Origin: Deltaproteobacteria bacterium RIFOXYA12_FULL_61_11 | GTDB taxonomy: Bacteria > Bdellovibrionota_F > JAHFAK01 > YA12-FULL-61-11 | Length of the DNA: 18,459 bases | Reading direction: 5' to 3' | NCBI GenBank assembly: GCA_001799195.1 | Contig: MGSU01000027.1 | Location: forward strand, 1 to 18,459 | Part shown: positions 15,349-18,459 of the stretch, in pieces | How positions within the stretch are numbered: the first letter of the stretch is position 1 | Layout of the letters: every line of letters begins with the position of its first letter | The notes under the pieces: model-generated | What the model saw: only the letters and a program-made list of their open reading frames with translations | Told to the model about the DNA's origin: nothing | The model's database searches: none | Position numbers and translations under genes: made by a program

Positions 15349-15434
15349 AGCCGGACTTGATCATCATCCCCTGGCAATACGAAACCCACGAAGAAGGTGA
15401 CCTTGTGAGCGGGGTGTGCGAACCGAGTCCGGCT
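15349..15434. repeat. 86-nt nested inverted repeat, possible structured RNA or small mobile remnant
   Basis: Perfect 9-bp outer arms AGCCGGACT (15349-15357) and AGTCCGGCT (15426-15434) enclose further pairing. CCCC (15368-15371) pairs with GGGG (15411-15414). An innermost hairpin AAGG-TGA-CCTT (15394-15404) is flanked by CAC/GTG. TTTT follows on the + strand. It starts 46 nt beyond the stop of the beta-helix gene and contains no ORF. Confidence 0.45.
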
Positions 15435-15479
15435 TTTGGGCTTTGGCGGTTTTGGGGGCATCTGGCAAACAGCACTACT

Positions 15480-17780
15480 TCACTCATAGCATCCGGGTGT
15501 CGGAGGATCCGCTCGCACAACACCGTCCTTGTCTAGACTGTATCCTGTAATCTTCATTCCCGCGCCTTTTAGATTTCCACCTAGAGTGGGATGCATATCT
15601 GTGTACGGCAATACGACATCAGGTGGGGCGCCCAAGAACGTACTGTGACTATCAGGAGAACCCTGTAGACCTATCCACTCGGTCCAGCCATACGAGCCAT
15701 CGGCATCTTTGAATACCTTTGTCGTGATGTTTCCATCTGTATAGAATACGTTATAGTCGATAGAATTATTGGCGGCTAAATAGTCCAAAGTGCTTAAGCT
15801 TAACCCATTGTAGACATAAAATGGAGACACAGAACGATCCTGAATGATAAGATTGTTCTTGATGACAGTGTTCGCCATATTCGCTTCAATGCGGAATGCA
15901 TAACCTCCCGAACCGCTGTTTATTATTGTATTGAATACGAATATCATATCGTGTGAATCGGAATCAAAATTGACATTGTACTGATTGTCATAAACGAGAT
16001 TATTGTAATAAATGGCGCCAGTATTGACCGCGTATAACCCAATAAAGTTGCCGTAGCACACATTATTGTATACTACTGGAGTGTATGGGCTATGAATTCC
16101 TTCACTATTTACCTTGATTCCGGCACCGACAGGGTTATTGAATGAAGTACTGTTTCTGACTATGCCTCCATAGCGTATATAGATGCCGTGGTCCGCCCAT
16201 TGATTCGTGCCATTATTATACGCAATACAATTATCAACAACGCAATCGTGAGGTCCTTCTGCGCCGGTGGCGCTTGATATCATGATCCCGGATTTTGTGT
16301 TGTTATACGCAGTGCAGGAATCAACCACGATGTTGTAAATTTCCGCACCACTTTCACTCCAGGCCAAGAATCCGCCATTCTTTCCATTTCGGAATATGCA
16401 ATCATAGAAATACAAGTCGTGACTTTGTGCCGATACGGCTCCGTAGTTGATATAATTAGATCCATTGAAATCGATATTTTGAAATCTCAAATGGTGGTAG
16501 GTTCCATTCCAAAGGGCCAAAGAAGTGCTTGAGGTCGTGCCGTCGACTATGGGTCTGTTGCCGCTACCATAAGCACCAAAGGTTATATATCTTCCGGCAG
16601 AGCCAGAACTGTGCGGTTCTAGGGTTCCGGTCCACGTCTCGCCGCGCTTCAATAAAATCCTGTCTCCTGGAGAGAAAGTTGTGTTGTTTACCTTGGCGAG
16701 TGTCCTCCATGCCAGGGCTTCGGTTGTGCCGTTACTAGTATCGCTCCCACCAGTGGCGTTAACGTAGTATGTTGCAGCACAGATCCCACAGTCTGCTTCA
16801 CAGCTCAAGCAGTCTTCGGTGCCGTTGCATGTTCCGTCCGGGCACAAAGATGGGCATGTTGCCGAGCATGTGCCCCCACAACCATCTGAGACACCTCCGC
16901 ACTTGCCGACACAATTAGGTGCGCATCCAATACATGTTTCACCGACACAGGTGTCCGTCGAAGAGCAATCTTCGGGGCCATTGCAGCCGCACAATCCACC
17001 AATGCAATCATTGTTGTTGGATTGTGTTGTACAGTCGGTACAGCTTGTGCCGCAGTGCGTCGGAATGGTGCATGTCGTGCACACTTGTTCGCGACACCAC
17101 TGGCCGGAAGGACACGGCCCGTTGCACGTTCCTCCGCAGCCATCGGATGCACCTTCACATTTATCTGCGCAATCGGGCGAGCATCCTGTACATGTTCCGC
17201 CTAGACATGTGTCTGTTTGTGAACAATCTTCTGGGCCGTCGCAGCCACATGTGCTGTTGATGCAATCTTTGTTGTTGCCTTGTGTTGAGCAGCTTTGACA
17301 GGTAGGACCACAGTGTTCGGGTGTGTTACAAGTCGCGCATGACTGTTCAGTAGTGCACCACTGATCGGATGAGCAGGGCCCACAATCCGTAACGGTGCGG
17401 GCAAGACCGCAATTGTCCATTCCCGTAGATAGGCCACAGGTCGTACCCAAACGTGCACAAAACTCAGTGTTAGTTTCCGGGGTACAACCGCAGACGTTAG
17501 GTGTGCCACCCCCACCACACGTTTGAGGAAGAAAGCACGAACCGCAGTTGACAGACGTTCTTGTCTGGCCGCAGTTATCTAAGTTCATGACTTCATCACA
17601 ATTCTTATTGAGAGAAGCACAGAACTCTTCGTCCGTGTAAGGCGTACAAGTCAGGCCGGAGTTACTACTCTCTCCGATGGTACCCGTATTTCCAGTACAC
17701 GCGGTGAAAACCAAAAGGGCAGGCTCTAATAACAAATAATACAAGGTTCTTGTTGATCTGGAATGTACATGTTGTTTCAT
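15480..17780 (-). CDS. Cys-repeat, parallel beta-helix surface lipoprotein
   Basis: This is a 766-residue exported protein. The signal peptide ends at VFTAC (Cys28), indicating a lipoprotein. Residues 45-147 are two repeats of a C-x-PE/Y..EFCA..C...DNCG..RT...CG.C type. Residues 148-315 are two longer Cys-rich repeats, each with GP[ET]..., NN.DCI...CGC.GPEDCS and SDGCGGTC. From ~337 onward a right-handed parallel beta-helix runs to ~735, with recurrent Asn- and Tyr-rich rungs (YNNGTN, SFNNP, VYNNVCYGN, IYYNNLVYDN) as in pectate-lyase or NosD-like folds. This suggests binding or cleavage of a surface polysaccharide, but no catalytic residues can be assigned. GAGGA lies about seven bases before the ATG at 17780. 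The frame extends to 17876 without a signal peptide. Codons are markedly AT-richer than in all neighbours, suggesting recent acquisition. Confidence 0.85.
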   Translation of the reverse strand: MKQHVHSRSTRTLYYLLLEPALLVFTACTGNTGTIGESSNSGLTCTPYTDEEFCASLNKNCDEVMNLDNCGQTRTSVNCGSCFLPQTCGGGGTPNVCGCTPETNTEFCARLGTTCGLSTGMDNCGLARTVTDCGPCSSDQWCTTEQSCATCNTPEHCGPTCQSCSTQGNNKDCINSTCGCDGPEDCSQTDTCLGGTCTGCSPDCADKCEGASDGCGGTCNGPCPSGQWCREQVCTTCTIPTHCGTSCTDCTTQSNNNDCIGGLCGCNGPEDCSSTDTCVGETCIGCAPNCVGKCGGVSDGCGGTCSATCPSLCPDGTCNGTEDCLSCEADCGICAATYYVNATGGSDTSNGTTEALAWRTLAKVNNTTFSPGDRILLKRGETWTGTLEPHSSGSAGRYITFGAYGSGNRPIVDGTTSSTSLALWNGTYHHLRFQNIDFNGSNYINYGAVSAQSHDLYFYDCIFRNGKNGGFLAWSESGAEIYNIVVDSCTAYNNTKSGIMISSATGAEGPHDCVVDNCIAYNNGTNQWADHGIYIRYGGIVRNSTSFNNPVGAGIKVNSEGIHSPYTPVVYNNVCYGNFIGLYAVNTGAIYYNNLVYDNQYNVNFDSDSHDMIFVFNTIINSGSGGYAFRIEANMANTVIKNNLIIQDRSVSPFYVYNGLSLSTLDYLAANNSIDYNVFYTDGNITTKVFKDADGSYGWTEWIGLQGSPDSHSTFLGAPPDVVLPYTDMHPTLGGNLKGAGMKITGYSLDKDGVVRADPPTPGCYE
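16836..17339 (-). repeat. Tandem duplication of a Cys-rich module inside the beta-helix lipoprotein
   Basis: Two consecutive units encode residues 148-233 and 234-315 of the lipoprotein. They share the ordered pattern C..C..P.HCG..C..C.TQ.NN.DCI...CGC.GPEDCS.TDTC.G.TC.GC.P.C..KC.G.SDGCGGTC. The second unit is slightly shorter. The shared Cys spacing shows an internal duplication. Confidence 0.8.
17340..17648 (-). repeat. Shorter tandem Cys repeat at the N terminus of the same lipoprotein
   Basis: Residues 45-98 and 99-147 both follow CTP....EFCA.L...C.....DNCG..RT...CG.C. It is a second repeat family, distinct from the longer units that follow. The first copy has an extra Gly-rich CGGGG segment. 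Confidence 0.7.
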
Positions 17781-17791
17781 CGTGGTTTCCT

Positions 17792-17804
17792 CGGGACTGT
17801 CCCG
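17792..17804. promoter_or_regulatory. Small inverted repeat next to the beta-helix gene ribosome binding site
   Basis: CGGGAC (17792-17797) and GTCCCG (17799-17804) are perfect arms around one base. They lie immediately upstream of the GAGGA ribosome binding site of the - strand gene. It could be an operator half-pair or a leader element. The single-base centre is too tight for a hairpin without opening the inner pair. Confidence 0.3.
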
Positions 17805-18333
17805 CCCCGCTCTGAATTGATCTGAAATACGACAATAACCCGGAAACAAACGTGGAGGTGGGAGGGAACGGCCCACGAGTGGAGTGGGGTGGGAAAAAGG
17901 GAGGAGCTTGCCAGGAGGAGGGGAATGCAGGAAAGTCCCATGTGGAACAATAACCCTTGGGAACCAAGGAGATATTCATGGAACCTCCTGAAAAGGCACC
18001 ATACCTCACCAGACCTATGAAGGCAAGCAGCAACGCGGGGGTACGCTGCTGGTGCCCGAGGTTTTGGATTTCGTCGAGCATGAGTAGCGGCTCTGCCAGC
18101 CGGACGCTCAGCGCGGGACGCGGGAAGAGATTTTTGACAGTCAGAATAATGCTCTGACCTCGTTCGGCTATGATGCGCTGTCCCGGCTGAAGACAATCCA
18201 AAGCCAGACTCGGCTCGCACGACACTACGGCGCTGGTGTTGCCGTAGTGGTTGTTGACCCGCCGGGCGAACAAGGTATGTAAGCTCTGGAGGAAACGTGA
18301 GAACTTCGCAGAGGGCCGGTCCTGGCACGGTGC
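17805..18333. other. Gene-poor interval, possibly holding a decayed coding fragment
   Basis: This stretch separates the two divergent lipoprotein genes. On the - strand one frame stays open from the right window edge, with only a TTG at 18273 as possible start, and continues into the beta-helix gene. Its translation includes NHYGNTSAVV and PLLMLDEIQNLGHQQRT. The first is faintly like a ketoacyl-ACP synthase III motif and the second is faintly like an AAA Walker B region. They do not belong to one family, and the reading becomes Pro/Ser/Phe-rich low-quality sequence toward 17850. I see no ribosome binding site. I treat it as intergenic or remnant DNA and do not call a gene. Confidence 0.3.
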
Positions 18334-18362
18334 TGGTCCCTGGCTGCTCGGTAGGGTATGAT
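18334..18362 (+). promoter_or_regulatory. Weak candidate sigma-70 promoter for the right-edge lipoprotein
   Basis: TATGAT (18357-18362) matches the -10 consensus in five of six positions and stands 31 nt before the ATG. The hexamer 17 nt upstream (TGGTCC) matches the -35 box in only three. The position is right but the evidence is weak. Confidence 0.3.
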
Positions 18363-18393
18363 GACAGGACAGTTCCGATCGAGAGGGTCCGCC

Positions 18394-18459
18394 ATGCAGA
18401 TAGTCCCGACCGCCTCGGCGTGCTTCCTCATTGTCCTGATGGCCTGCGGCGGCGAGAGC
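18394..18459 (+). CDS. Lipoprotein, N-terminal fragment cut by window edge
   Basis: The 22 codons before the window ends encode a short hydrophobic signal segment (ACFLIVLMAC) that ends in a good lipobox, with Cys18 as the lipidated residue, followed by Gly-Gly-Glu-Ser. AGAGGG at 18382-18387 is six bases ahead of the ATG. The mature part is outside the window, so nothing can be said of its function. It is transcribed away from the beta-helix lipoprotein gene. Confidence 0.65.
   Translation, partial: MQIVPTASACFLIVLMACGGES

Noticed and set aside
15349-15434. Integron attC site or tRNA-like gene in the nested inverted repeat.
   Set aside because: No GTTRRRY/RYYYAAC core sites, and no cloverleaf with acceptor and anticodon stems can be drawn.
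18324-18340. TGGCAC followed by GGTGCTGG as a sigma-54 promoter for the right-edge lipoprotein.
   Set aside because: The -24 part fits but the -12 GC is absent at the required distance.

Overview
The window is GC-rich and densely coded. It most resembles a deltaproteobacterium in the broad sense (Myxococcota or Desulfobacterota-like). This inference rests on the many lipoproteins, the SUMF1-like and cysteine-repeat secreted proteins, and the diderm envelope proteins. No marker gene in the window fixes the lineage.

Left part, + strand (1-4681): the 3' end of a large PEP/pyruvate-binding phosphotransferase-like protein, a two-CBS-domain protein, and an SLC13/DASS-type anion:Na+ symporter. The CBS and symporter genes are 42 nt apart and probably co-transcribed.

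Central part, - strand (14955 down to 4733): twelve tightly packed genes that look like one operon led by arsR. The order is arsR, acr3 (arsenite efflux), arsM (arsenite methyltransferase), a COG0701-type permease, a small CPKC thioredoxin, ccdA, a lipoprotein with two SUMF1/FGE-like domains, a thioredoxin-fold lipoprotein with a CxC motif, a TPR plus beta-barrel protein, a membrane-anchored rhodanese-like protein lacking the usual catalytic Cys, a MauE/DoxX membrane protein with CGCF, and a DsbA-like protein with a CcmH-like N-terminal segment. Six junctions either overlap by 1-13 nt or are joined by ATGA or TGATG. The first four or five genes are a recognisable arsenic detoxification set. 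The remaining ones add a thiol-redox chain running from cytoplasm to outer membrane. The combination is the most interesting system here.

Right part: upstream of arsR lies a small orphan ribbon-helix-helix protein with a perfect palindrome ahead of it. Next is an intergenic stretch containing an 86-nt nested inverted repeat. Then comes a large AT-richer gene for a Cys-repeat, parallel beta-helix lipoprotein (- strand), which looks compositionally foreign. About 600 nt without a convincing gene follows. At the right edge, on the + strand, is the first 22 codons of another lipoprotein.
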